Assembly: GCF_003814555.1 (NCBI RefSeq)
Contig: NZ_RKQN01000004.1
Coordinates: forward strand, 239,843 to 303,842
DNA: 64,000 nt
Direction of reading: 5' to 3'
Origin: Vulcaniibacterium tengchongense
Lineage (GTDB): Bacteria; Pseudomonadota; Gammaproteobacteria; Xanthomonadales; Xanthomonadaceae
Under the pieces are notes generated by a model, which worked only from the letters and a program-made list of their open reading frames with translations, had not been told where the DNA came from and searched no databases. Positions 56,655 to 64,000 of this stretch are shown here, piece after piece (within the stretch, counting starts at the first letter, position 1; every line of letters begins with the position of its first letter). The position numbers and the translations under genes were made by a program.

Positions 56655-57311
56655 ATGCGCCTCACCGCTCTCGCCCTCTCCCTCCTGCTCGCCACCGCGC
56701 CGGGCGCGTTCGCGCAGGACATCGACAAGGTCAACGGCAGCATCTCCATCGATGCCGGCCAGCAGGCCGGCGACCTGCAGACCGTCAACGGCGGCATCCG
56801 CATCGACGCGCGTGCCCGGGTCGGCGACGCCGAGACCGTCAACGGCAGCATCGAGGTCGGCGACGACGTCCAGGCCGGCGAGCTGTCCACGGTCAACGGC
56901 GGCGTGCGCATCGGCCGCAACGTGCGTCTGGCCGGCGGCATCGAGACCGTGAACGGCGGCGTGTTCGTCGACCGCGGCGGCCAGGTGCGCGGCGACATCG
57001 AGACCGTCAACGGCGCCATCGGCCTGGTCGACACCGACGTGGACGGCGGCCTGGAGACGGTCAACGGCGACACCACGGTCGGGGTCGGCTCGCACGTGAA
57101 GGGCGGCATCCGCTACCACAAGCCGAACAAGCCGTGGTTCTCGACCAAGCAGCGCGATCCGAAGGTGATCATCGGCCCGAACGCGGTGGTCGAGGGGCCG
57201 CTGGTGTTCGAGCGCAAGGTCGTGCTGTACGTGCACGACAGCGCCCGCACCGGCGCGATCAGCGGCGCCACCGCGATCCGCTACAGCGGCGCGACGCCGC
57301 CGGCGCAGTAA
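56655..57311 (+). CDS. Secreted bactofilin-like VNG-repeat protein
   Basis: A 218-residue exported protein (signal ends FAQD). Seven tandem units of about 16-18 residues each carry VNG (KVNGSISI, TVNGGIRI, TVNGSIEV, TVNGGVRI, TVNGGVFV, TVNGAIGL, TVNGDTTV), with GDxxA/G turns between. The pattern predicts a small beta-solenoid like the polymer-forming bactofilins, but here it is periplasmic or outside the cell. After the repeats comes NKPWFSTKQRDPKVIIGPNAVVEGPLVFERKV. Function is unknown; a structural or scaffold role is plausible. Confidence 0.85.
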   Translation: MRLTALALSLLLATAPGAFAQDIDKVNGSISIDAGQQAGDLQTVNGGIRIDARARVGDAETVNGSIEVGDDVQAGELSTVNGGVRIGRNVRLAGGIETVNGGVFVDRGGQVRGDIETVNGAIGLVDTDVDGGLETVNGDTTVGVGSHVKGGIRYHKPNKPWFSTKQRDPKVIIGPNAVVEGPLVFERKVVLYVHDSARTGAISGATAIRYSGATPPAQ

Positions 57312-57747
57312 GGCGGCGTCGATGCCGCGCACGCCGCCGGCCGGCACCGGCGGCATGCGTTCGCGCAGGGCAGGCGCAGGCGCACCCGGCGCGGCAGGCA
57401 TGGCGATGGTAAGCCGCGCGTGCGTGCCGCGGGCGTCGGCGCGCCCGGCCTCTCCGGTCGGCTCGGCTGGTCCGTGATTCCGGCGAGAGCGGGTCCTGGC
57501 CGCCGAAGGGCGCTCCACCCCGGGTCTTCGGCGTTCGATGGCCGAAATCGCAGGTCCCGGTTGCGCGGCGACGGCGGCGGCGGCGCCGTCCCGATGGCAC
57601 CCGGCCGCTCCCGTCCGGCGCCGGCCCCCGTTGCATGCGCCGGCCGCGCACGTGCCGCCTCCGGGCAGACAGCGCCGCCGCTTTCCCTAGAATGGGACTC
57701 CGCCCGGCGCTGGCGCGCCGCGGCGGCTGGTCCATTCCGGAGGTCCC
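57312..57747. other. Intergenic stretch before the M28 peptidase
   Basis: 436 bases without coding potential. TAGAAT at 57688-57693 is a plausible -10 of the peptidase gene, leaving a leader of about 48 bases with GGAGG before the ATG. No RNA gene or repeat is recognised. Confidence 0.5.
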
Positions 57748-59481
57748 ATGTCCCGCAACCCCTTGCTCGCCGCCGCGGCGCTCGGCGCTTTCGCGCTCGC
57801 GGCCTGCTCCCAGCAACAGCCCGAGGCCGAGGCCCCGGCCGCGCCGGCGCCGTCCGCCACGGCCGCCGCCGGCGATCACGCGTTCTCCCCGGCGATCAAC
57901 GCCGCCGACTTCGCCCAGCACGTGAAGGTGCTGGCCTCCGACGCGTTCGAGGGCCGCGCGCCCGGCAGCGCCGGCGAGGAAAAGACCGTCGAGTACCTCG
58001 CCGCGCAGTTCCAGCGCATGGGCCTGAAACCCGGCAACGGCGACAGCTACTTCCAGACCGTGCCGATGGTGGAGACCACCGCCGACGAATCGACCGTGCT
58101 CAAGCTGGACGTCAAGGGCCAGCCGCGCGAGCTCAAGTTCGGCACCGACATGGTCGTCGGCACGCGCACCGGCCAGCCGGAGGTGAAGGTCGACGGCAGC
58201 GAGCTGGTGTTCGTCGGCTACGGCGTCAACGCGCCGGAGCAGCACTGGAACGATTACGCCGGCGTCGACGTCAAGGGCAAGACGGTGGTGATGTTCGTCA
58301 ACGACCCGGGCTTCCACAACCAGGACGCCAGGCTGTTCGAAGGCCGGCGCATGACCTACTACGGCCGCTGGACCTACAAGTTCGAGGAAGCGGCGCGCCA
58401 GGGCGCGGCCGCGGCGCTGATCATCCACGACAACGAAGGCGCGTCCTACGGTTGGGACGTGGTCAAGAATTCGTGGTCGGGCGCCCAGTTCGACCTGCCG
58501 GCCAAGGACGATCCGGAGCCGCGCCTGCCGGTGCAGGGCTGGATCACCGGCGACGTCGCGCGCAAGCTGCTGGCCGACCTCGGCCAGGACCTCGACGCGC
58601 TGTACCAGGCCGCGGGCAAGCCCGGGTTCAAGGCGATTCCGCTGCAGGCCAAGCTGTCGGTGGACCTGAAGAGCACGATCAGCGAGAAGTCCTCGCGCAA
58701 CGTGGTCGCGCGCCTGGACGGCGCCAAGCGCCCGGACGAGGCGATCGTCTACATGGCGCACTGGGACCACCTGGGCAACCACGGCCACGAGGGCCACGGC
58801 GAGGGCGCGCCCGCGGGCGGCGACCAGATCTACAACGGCGCGGTCGACAACGCCACCGGCGTGGCCGGCATCCTCGAGATCGCCGAGGCCTTCAGCAAGC
58901 AGACGCCGCCGCCGGACCGCTCGCTGCTGTTCCTGGCGGTGACGCTGGAGGAGTCCGGCCTGCTCGGCTCGAAGTACTACGTCGCCCACCCGACCGTGCC
59001 GCTGAACAAGACGGTGGCGGTGGTGAACCTCGACGCGATGCCGGTGATCGGCCGCGCCCGCGACATGACCGTGGTCGGCTACGGCAGTTCGGAGCTGGAG
59101 GACATCCTCAAGACGGTCGCCGACGGCCAGGGCCGTACGCTGCACGCCGAGGCGACGCCGGAGGACGGCTTCTACTTCCGCTCCGACCACTTCAACTTCG
59201 CCAAGGCCGGCGTGCCGGCGCTGTACGCCAAGGGCGGCGACGACCTGGTCGAAGGCGGCACCGCCGCGGGGCAGAAGGCGCAGGCCGACTACCGCGACAA
59301 CCGCTACCACAAGCCGAGCGACGAGTTCGATCCGAACTGGCAGCTCGAGGGCGTGGTCCAGGATCTGGAAGCGCTGTACGGCGTCGGCAAGACGTTGGCC
59401 GGCAACGAGCAGTGGCCGAACTGGTACGAAGGCAACGCCTTCCGCGCCGCCCACGACAAGCTGCGCCAGAGCGCGCAGTGA
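57748..59481 (+). CDS. M28-family zinc aminopeptidase, lipoprotein, with PA domain
   Basis: A 577-residue exported peptidase with a lipobox LAAC (Cys 20). A protease-associated insert (about 150-260) precedes the catalytic core: AHWDHLG and DNATGVAGILEIAEA hold the first zinc ligands, EESGLLGSKYY the catalytic Glu, VVNLDAMPV and, near the end, FRSDHFNF with the last His. M28 enzymes cut N-terminal residues with two zinc ions. It should be anchored to the outer membrane and help use extracellular peptides. Confidence 0.92.
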   Translation: MSRNPLLAAAALGAFALAACSQQQPEAEAPAAPAPSATAAAGDHAFSPAINAADFAQHVKVLASDAFEGRAPGSAGEEKTVEYLAAQFQRMGLKPGNGDSYFQTVPMVETTADESTVLKLDVKGQPRELKFGTDMVVGTRTGQPEVKVDGSELVFVGYGVNAPEQHWNDYAGVDVKGKTVVMFVNDPGFHNQDARLFEGRRMTYYGRWTYKFEEAARQGAAAALIIHDNEGASYGWDVVKNSWSGAQFDLPAKDDPEPRLPVQGWITGDVARKLLADLGQDLDALYQAAGKPGFKAIPLQAKLSVDLKSTISEKSSRNVVARLDGAKRPDEAIVYMAHWDHLGNHGHEGHGEGAPAGGDQIYNGAVDNATGVAGILEIAEAFSKQTPPPDRSLLFLAVTLEESGLLGSKYYVAHPTVPLNKTVAVVNLDAMPVIGRARDMTVVGYGSSELEDILKTVADGQGRTLHAEATPEDGFYFRSDHFNFAKAGVPALYAKGGDDLVEGGTAAGQKAQADYRDNRYHKPSDEFDPNWQLEGVVQDLEALYGVGKTLAGNEQWPNWYEGNAFRAAHDKLRQSAQ

Positions 59482-59843
59482 GCCGCGCCGTGGCGTGATC
59501 CGGCGGCGGCGTGCCCAGGCACGCCGCCGCCCCATGGCGCCGGCGCGCGACGCCGGCGCGATCCCGCCGCCGACGCGATGTCCCCTTGCCTCTCCGCTCG
59601 CGGGAGCGCTGTGGGTGCAGGCCGCAACGCCGGCGGCCTCGCGCCGGACGCCTGCCGCGCCACGTCGCGCGCGTTCCGAACGGCTCGCCCCCGCGCCTGC
59701 CCCGTCCGCCGGCGCACGCCTCCGCGCACCGCGATCGAAGACCAAACACACGCCCCGCTCCCAACCGGCTCCCGCCAGTTTCCGTGGAGGCGCCGCCCGC
59801 GTTTTCCGCTAGGCTGCACGCATCCGCCGCCCGTGCCCCGGCC
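59482..59843. other. Intergenic stretch before the MAPEG gene
   Basis: 362 GC-rich bases with no gene recognised; reading frames give Arg/Ala/Pro-rich peptides only. TAGGCT near 59810 could be a -10. No hairpin with a T-run follows the peptidase. Confidence 0.4.
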
Positions 59844-60245
59844 ATGACCCTCGCCTACGCCTGCATCCTGATCGCCGCGCTGTTGCCCTATCTCTGGACC
59901 GCGATCGCCAAGGCCCTGGGGGAGCGCTACGACAACCGCGACCCGCGCGCCTGGCAGGCGCGCCAGCAGAACCCGCGCTCGCAGCGCGCCTACGCCGCGC
60001 ACCTGAACGCCTTCGAGGCCTTCGCGCCATTCGCCGCCGGCGTGCTGATGGCGCAATCGGCCGGCGTCGGCGAGGCGCGCGTCGCCGCGCTCGCCGTCGC
60101 CTTCGTCGCACTGCGCGTGCTGCACGGCCTGTGCTATCTCGCCGGCTGGCACCGCACGCGCAGCCTGGTCTGGCTCGGCGGCCTGTCCTGCGTGCTGGCG
60201 CTGATGCTGTCGGCGACCCTCGCGTTCGCGGGCGCGCGCGCATGA
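59844..60245 (+). CDS. MAPEG-family membrane protein
   Basis: A 133-residue protein with four hydrophobic helices. NPRSQRAYAAHLNAFEAFAPFAAGVLMA near residue 46 holds the conserved Asn/Glu/Phe pattern of the MAPEG (eicosanoid and glutathione metabolism) family, and VLHGLCYLAGWHRTRSLVW the second. The bacterial substrates are unknown; glutathione-dependent detoxification is possible. Its stop overlaps the next ATG by four bases. Confidence 0.88.
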   Translation: MTLAYACILIAALLPYLWTAIAKALGERYDNRDPRAWQARQQNPRSQRAYAAHLNAFEAFAPFAAGVLMAQSAGVGEARVAALAVAFVALRVLHGLCYLAGWHRTRSLVWLGGLSCVLALMLSATLAFAGARA

Positions 60246-60988
60246 GCAGCGGCTCGCGCCACGGTTCCGCCGCGCCGGCCTTGGCCGAGGTCCGCGCCCG
60301 CGTGCGCGAGGCCGGCTTCGCCTTCGTCGACGGCGCGGCGATGCGCGGCTGGCTGGAACGGCGGCAAACGCTGGGGGACTGGGACGCGTTCGCCGCGAGC
60401 TGGGACCGGCTCGGCCCCGATCCCTACCTCGCCCGGGTCGGCCGGCAGCGTCGCCGCCGCCACGCCGTGTTCGCCGCCGAGGGCGAGGCGCTCCGCCGCG
60501 AACCGCACCAGCCGCACTACCAGACGCTGGACTACAACCCGCTGCAGGGCGGCATCGAACGCTGGTTCGAGCCGGTCGAGGACGCCGTCGCCGGGAGCGC
60601 CAGCCTGCGCGCGATCCTCGCCTTCGCGCGCGACTTCTTCGCACCGCTCGCGCCGGAAGTCAGCGCGTGGCGCATCGAAGTGCACCAGTTCCGCATCGAG
60701 GCGCAGCAGGATCGGCCGGGGCAGCCCACGCCCGAAGGCGTGCACCGCGACGGCGTCGATTACGTGCTGGTGCTGATGGTCGACCGCCGCAACATCGCCA
60801 GCGGCACCACCACCATCCATGCCGCGGATGGCGGCGAGGTCGGCAGCTTCACGCTGACCCGGCCCTTCGACGCGGCGCTGGTGGACGATGCGCGCGTGTT
60901 CCACGGGGTCACGCCGGTGACGCCGCTGGACCCGCGGCAGCCGTCGCACCGCGACGTGCTGGTGGCGACGCTGCGGCGCAGCGGCTGA
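60242..60988 (+). CDS. 2-oxoglutarate/Fe(II) dioxygenase, BsmA/IDO-like family
   Basis: A 248-residue protein with the iron facial triad: His and Asp in EGVHRDGVDYV (about 164-174) and a distal His in ARVFHGVTPV (about 222), and RDVLVATLRR at the end with the 2-oxoglutarate-binding Arg. This layout is that of the PF10014-type family, whose known members hydroxylate free L-isoleucine, methionine or related amino acids. The substrate here is unknown. The ATG overlaps the MAPEG stop (ATGA), so both are coupled. A good terminator follows. Confidence 0.85.
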   Translation: MSSGSRHGSAAPALAEVRARVREAGFAFVDGAAMRGWLERRQTLGDWDAFAASWDRLGPDPYLARVGRQRRRRHAVFAAEGEALRREPHQPHYQTLDYNPLQGGIERWFEPVEDAVAGSASLRAILAFARDFFAPLAPEVSAWRIEVHQFRIEAQQDRPGQPTPEGVHRDGVDYVLVLMVDRRNIASGTTTIHAADGGEVGSFTLTRPFDAALVDDARVFHGVTPVTPLDPRQPSHRDVLVATLRRSG

Positions 60989-60997
60989 GTCCGCGGA

Positions 60998-61027
60998 GGC
61001 GGCGCCGCGTGGGCGCCGCCGCCTTTT
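60998..61027. terminator. Terminator after the dioxygenase gene
   Basis: GGCGGCGCC at 60998-61006 pairs perfectly with GGCGCCGCC at 61012-61020 around a five-base loop, and TTTT follows at 61024. The convergent ABC exporter gene ends just beyond it. Confidence 0.8.
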
Positions 61028-61034
61028 CCGCCAC

Positions 61035-62873
61035 TCACGCGTTCGCGGCGACGAAACCGCCGGTCTGCCGCTTCCACAGCCGCGCGTACAGGCCGTCGCG
61101 TGCGATCAGTTGCTCGTGCGTGCCGGTCTCGACGATCCGGCCCTGGTCCATCACGATCAGCCGGTCCATGCGCGCGATCGTCGACAGCCGGTGCGCGATC
61201 GCGATCACCGTCTTGCCGACCATCAGCGCGTCCAGGCTCTCCTGGATCGCCGCCTCGACTTCCGAATCCAGCGCCGAGGTCGCTTCGTCCAGGACCAGGA
61301 TCGGCGCGTTCTTCAGCAACACCCGCGCGATCGCGATGCGCTGGCGCTGTCCGCCGGACAGCTTCACGCCGCGCTCGCCGACCGTCGCCTCGTAGCCGCG
61401 CCGGCCCTCGCCGTCGACCAGGTGCGGGATGAACTCGTCCGCGCGCGCCTTGCGCGCCGCCTCGCGCATCTCCTCCTCGGTGGCGTCGGGGCGGCCGTAC
61501 AGCAGGTTGTCGCGGATCGACCGGTGCAGCAGCGAGGTGTCCTGGGTGACCACGCCGATCTGCGCGCGCAGGCTGTCCTGGGTCACGCCCGCGATGTCCT
61601 GGCCGTCGATCAGGATCCGCCCGCCCTCGAGGTCGTACAGGCGCAGCAGGATGTTCATCAGCGTCGACTTGCCCGCGCCGGAGGGCCCGACCAGGCCGAC
61701 CTTCTCGCCGGGCGCGACGTGCAGGTCGAGGTCGGCGATCAGCCCACGGTCGCGGCCGTAGTGGAAATGCACGCGTTCGAAGCGCACCTCGCCGCGGGTG
61801 ACGGCCAGCGGCTTGGCGTCCCTCCGGTCGACCACGCTCAACGGCTGCGAGATCGTCGCGATGCCGTCCTGCACCGTGCCGATGTCCTCGAAGATCCCGT
61901 TCACCGCCCACATGATCCAGCCGGACATGTCGTGGATGCGGATCACCAGTGCGGTGGCCAGCGCGATCGCGCCGACGCTGATCGCGCCGCGCTGCCACAG
62001 CCACAGCGCCAGCGCGCAGGTGCCGACGATCAGCAGGCCGTTCAGTGCGGTGATGCTCATCCCCATCGCCGTGGTCAGGCGGGTCATGTCCTGCGCCTTG
62101 CGCGTCTGTTCGCCCAGCGCCTCGGCGACGTACGCCTCCTCGCGGCTGGCGTGCGAGAACAGCTTGAGCGTGGCGATGTTGGTGTAGGCGTCCACCACGC
62201 GCCCCATCAATTGCGAGCCGGCGTCCGACGCCCGCCACGAGCGATGCTTCACCCGCGGCACGTAGTGGGCCAGCAGCGCCACGTATCCCGCGATCCACGC
62301 CAGCAGCGGCGCCGCCAGCCACGCATCCGCCTGCAGGAACAGGTAGATCGCCGAGCCCGCATACACCACCACGTACCAGATCGCGTCGAACGCCTGGGCC
62401 GTGGACTCGCGCAGCGACGGCCCGGTCTCCATCACCCGGTTGGCGATGCGGCCAGCGTAGTCGTTCTGGAAGAAGCCCAGGCTCTGCCGCAGCAGATGAC
62501 GGTGGCTCTGCCAGCGCACCAGGCTGGTCACGCCGGGGTGCACGGTCTGGTTCAGCAGCAGGTCGTGCAATCCCAGGCACAGCGGCCGCGCGATCAGCAT
62601 CACCGCCGTCATCCACAGCAGTTCGCCGCCGTGGCGGGCGAAGAACCGGTCGGCCGGCGTGGCGTTGACCATGTCGACGACGCGGCCGAGGTAGTCGAAC
62701 ATCGCCACCTCGACGATCGCGACCAGGAAGCCGACCACGGTGAGCGCAACGAACACCGGCCACACCTGGCGCAGGAAGTGCCAGTAGAAGCCGACCACCG
62801 AACGCGGCGGCACCGTCTGCGGCGCCGGCCGGAACGGATCGATCAGCGATTCGAACCAACGGAAAAAGGTCAT
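61035..62873 (-). CDS. ABC exporter, fused membrane and ATPase domains (MsbA/MDR type)
   Basis: A 612-residue half-transporter. Six membrane helices (about 35-330) are followed by the nucleotide-binding domain with Walker A GPSGAGKST, the signature LSGGQRQR, Walker B ILVLDEATSALD and the His switch AHRLST. It would function as a homodimer and export a lipid, peptide or drug; the substrate cannot be read. The ATG at 62873 follows AGAAGACAG. A 216-base leader separates it from a short upstream ORF at 63089-63127 that begins with the same four residues, MTFF. Confidence 0.92.
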   Translation of the reverse strand: MTFFRWFESLIDPFRPAPQTVPPRSVVGFYWHFLRQVWPVFVALTVVGFLVAIVEVAMFDYLGRVVDMVNATPADRFFARHGGELLWMTAVMLIARPLCLGLHDLLLNQTVHPGVTSLVRWQSHRHLLRQSLGFFQNDYAGRIANRVMETGPSLRESTAQAFDAIWYVVVYAGSAIYLFLQADAWLAAPLLAWIAGYVALLAHYVPRVKHRSWRASDAGSQLMGRVVDAYTNIATLKLFSHASREEAYVAEALGEQTRKAQDMTRLTTAMGMSITALNGLLIVGTCALALWLWQRGAISVGAIALATALVIRIHDMSGWIMWAVNGIFEDIGTVQDGIATISQPLSVVDRRDAKPLAVTRGEVRFERVHFHYGRDRGLIADLDLHVAPGEKVGLVGPSGAGKSTLMNILLRLYDLEGGRILIDGQDIAGVTQDSLRAQIGVVTQDTSLLHRSIRDNLLYGRPDATEEEMREAARKARADEFIPHLVDGEGRRGYEATVGERGVKLSGGQRQRIAIARVLLKNAPILVLDEATSALDSEVEAAIQESLDALMVGKTVIAIAHRLSTIARMDRLIVMDQGRIVETGTHEQLIARDGLYARLWKRQTGGFVAANA

Positions 62874-63070
62874 GGCATCTGTCTTCTGAATTCGGGAGAA
62901 CGCCCCGCGCACGGGTTTCGCGTGCGGCCGGGCCGCCGACGCGAGACGCGCGGGAATGGCGGCGCAAGGCGCCGGGCGGGAAGGAAAGGAGGCGGAGGAC
63001 GCGCACGCGCGATCCAGGGCCAACGCCGGCCCTGCGCACGGGTCCGTTCGGCAGCGCGGCGGCCCGCGGC

Positions 63071-63085
63071 GGGGCCGCTGGCCCC
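63071..63085 (-). promoter_or_regulatory. Hairpin right after the leader ORF of the ABC exporter
   Basis: GGGGCC at 63071-63076 pairs with GGCCCC at 63080-63085 around a 3-base loop, starting four bases after the leader stop codon. No U-run follows, so if it acts it would be by masking or pausing rather than simple termination. Confidence 0.4.
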
Positions 63086-63088
63086 GAC

Positions 63089-63127
63089 TTAGCGGTGGAC
63101 CACGCCGATGGTGGCGAAGAACGTCAT
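63089..63127 (-). CDS. Candidate 12-residue leader peptide of the ABC exporter
   Basis: A short ORF encodes MTFFATIGVVHR and a TAA stop. A good ribosome site (GGGAGAC) lies about seven bases before its ATG, better than the one of the exporter itself. A stable hairpin starts just after its stop. Leader peptides in front of regulated genes have this layout, but there is no obvious run of one amino acid to sense. It may be a chance ORF. Confidence 0.4.
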   Translation of the reverse strand: MTFFATIGVVHR

Positions 63128-63349
63128 GATGCGTCTCCCTGCTCGAACCGTGGCCGCGGCTTCGTGCGCGGCGGCCGGGCGGCCGCGAATGCGGGCCGCG
63201 TGGAGCAGTCTATCCGTTGACGGGGGCAAAAGCATTCGGCACCGCGCCGGCCTGCATCGCACCGGAGGATGCCCATCGCCGGACGCCTTGCCGCAGTGGC
63301 CGGACCGGGGAAGTGACGCGGACTTGCGCGCGAACGGCCGCCCGTGCCT

Positions 63350-63870
63350 GGTGCAGCCCAACTCGACTCGGGGCGCACCTGCTTCTCGCATGCTGGATCG
63401 CGGCGACCTGCCGCACGGGCTGCACGGCCTCGAGCTATCCGACCTGTGCGGCATCGGCCCGGCGATGCGCGAGCGCCTGCACCGCTCCGCAGCGTCGCCG
63501 AACTGCGCGGCCCCGCGCGCCTGCGCACGATCCGGGGCGGCGAGCGCTTCTGGGCGCGGTTGCGCGGCCTCCGCCGCGCGGACGCGAGGTCCCAGCGTCG
63601 GTCGGCCACCAGCACGTGCTCGATCCGAAGTTGCGCACGTTCGCAGCGGCGCGAGACAGCAGGTGCTGTCGGGGCAGGCGGCGGCGCTGCGCATTCCCTT
63701 CCGTGCGGAACCGGGAACTGGAGACCGACGCCGGCGCGTGCGCCGTAACGGATCGGGCCGCGGACGCGAAGCGCTTTGGCGGGAGCGGCTGCGCCGGTGC
63801 AACGCGTTGGCCGAGCAGGCGCACCGCGGCCGCCGGGCGCGCTGCGCGCCCTCGCCCGGACGGCGCGGTG
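63350..63870 (+). pseudogene. Relic of a Y-family (UmuC/ImuB-like) DNA polymerase, frameshifted
   Basis: Pieces of one protein appear in order in three frames. First LDRGDLPHGLHGLELSDLCG and IGPAMRERLHR (63390-63486), the helix-hairpin-helix of Y-family polymerases. Then, one frame over, SVAELRGPARLRTI with GERFWARLRG (63492-63570). Then in the third frame EVPASVGHQHVLDPKLR (63582-63635), the start of the little-finger domain. Last, GARQQVLSGQAAALRIPFRA (63647-63707) returns to the first frame. At least three frameshifts break it. The N-terminal catalytic palm is not seen. It is a decayed translesion polymerase fragment. Confidence 0.7.
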
Positions 63871-64000
63871 TGCTAATGCCAGGCGGAGACCGCCGGGCCT
63901 GCGGCCCGGGCGCGGAGCGATCCGGCGCCGGCGGTCCCGACGCGCGGAAAACGCCCGCGAACGGCCGCCTGGCCTAGGAAACCCGCGCAACCGTTTCCCG
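63871..64000. other. Window end, nothing recognised
   Basis: The last 130 bases show no gene I can support. A GC-rich GGCGGAGACCGCC/GGGCCTGCGGCCC hairpin pair is visible near 63884-63912. Confidence 0.4.

Noticed and set aside
63124..63990. A 288-codon minus-strand frame at the window end
   Set aside because: It is Arg/Ala/Pro-rich without any motif, and the opposite strand shows ordered fragments of a known polymerase family.

Overview
The window is chromosomal DNA of a very GC-rich Gram-negative bacterium. The gene set points to the Lysobacteraceae/Xanthomonadaceae (a Lysobacter- or Luteimonas-like organism). The evidence is TonB-dependent receptors ending in aromatic residues, an aa3-type cytochrome oxidase cluster with ctaG, SURF1, ctaA and ctaB, the order gpmI-envC-ctpA, and intergenic hairpins of the TCCCGC-GCGGGA type seen in that family. 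The genus is an inference from gene content; no rRNA or tRNA gene is present to confirm it.

Region 1 (1-16820) is a pectin/uronate utilisation island. On the minus strand lie a secreted PL1 pectate lyase and two secreted esterases. Divergent from them is an FAH-family hydratase, a complete TRAP transporter (dctP, dctQ, dctM), a PL10 pectate lyase whose start overlaps the dctM stop, and a GH43 arabinan/xylan-type hydrolase. A LacI-family regulator follows, then kduI, kduD and an exported cupin. A large TonB-dependent receptor closes the island. The 15-base word TGACACCGGTTNCCT occurs in the promoter between the pectate lyase and the hydratase and again on the -35 box of kduI. It is the likely operator of the LacI-type protein. 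Extracellular lyases and esterases would release unsaturated oligogalacturonides, the TonB receptor and TRAP system would import them, and KduI/KduD would convert the products to 2-keto-3-deoxygluconate. The kinase and aldolase needed after KDG are not in the window.

Region 2 (17020-32121) is mostly housekeeping: a TauE/SafE permease, a soluble lytic transglycosylase, an NDUFA9-like SDR, a PH-domain protein, the CCA-adding enzyme, a second TonB receptor, VanZ and a MidA/NDUFAF7-type methyltransferase, folate genes (pteridine reductase, folK, folB), tsaD, rpsU, yqeY and a GNAT enzyme. Region 3 (32163-37006) has dnaG, an S9 prolyl-oligopeptidase-type peptidase and a small lipoprotein; rpoD does not follow dnaG as in the classical rpsU-dnaG-rpoD operon.

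Region 4 (37160-45373) is a complete cytochrome c oxidase biogenesis cluster on the minus strand: ctaC, ctaD, a 43-residue assembly protein, ctaG, ctaE, SURF1, a Sco-like thioredoxin-fold protein, ctaA and ctaB. One divergent twin-TM gene is embedded in it. Region 5 (45742-62873) holds putA without a DNA-binding domain, a FadL porin, a rhomboid protease, a DUF1820 protein, ctpA, envC, gpmI, a secreted VNG-repeat protein, an M28 lipoprotein peptidase, MAPEG, a 2OG-Fe dioxygenase and an MsbA-type ABC exporter. The exporter is preceded by a candidate 12-residue leader ORF with a hairpin. The last kilobase carries a frameshifted relic of a Y-family (UmuC-like) DNA polymerase.
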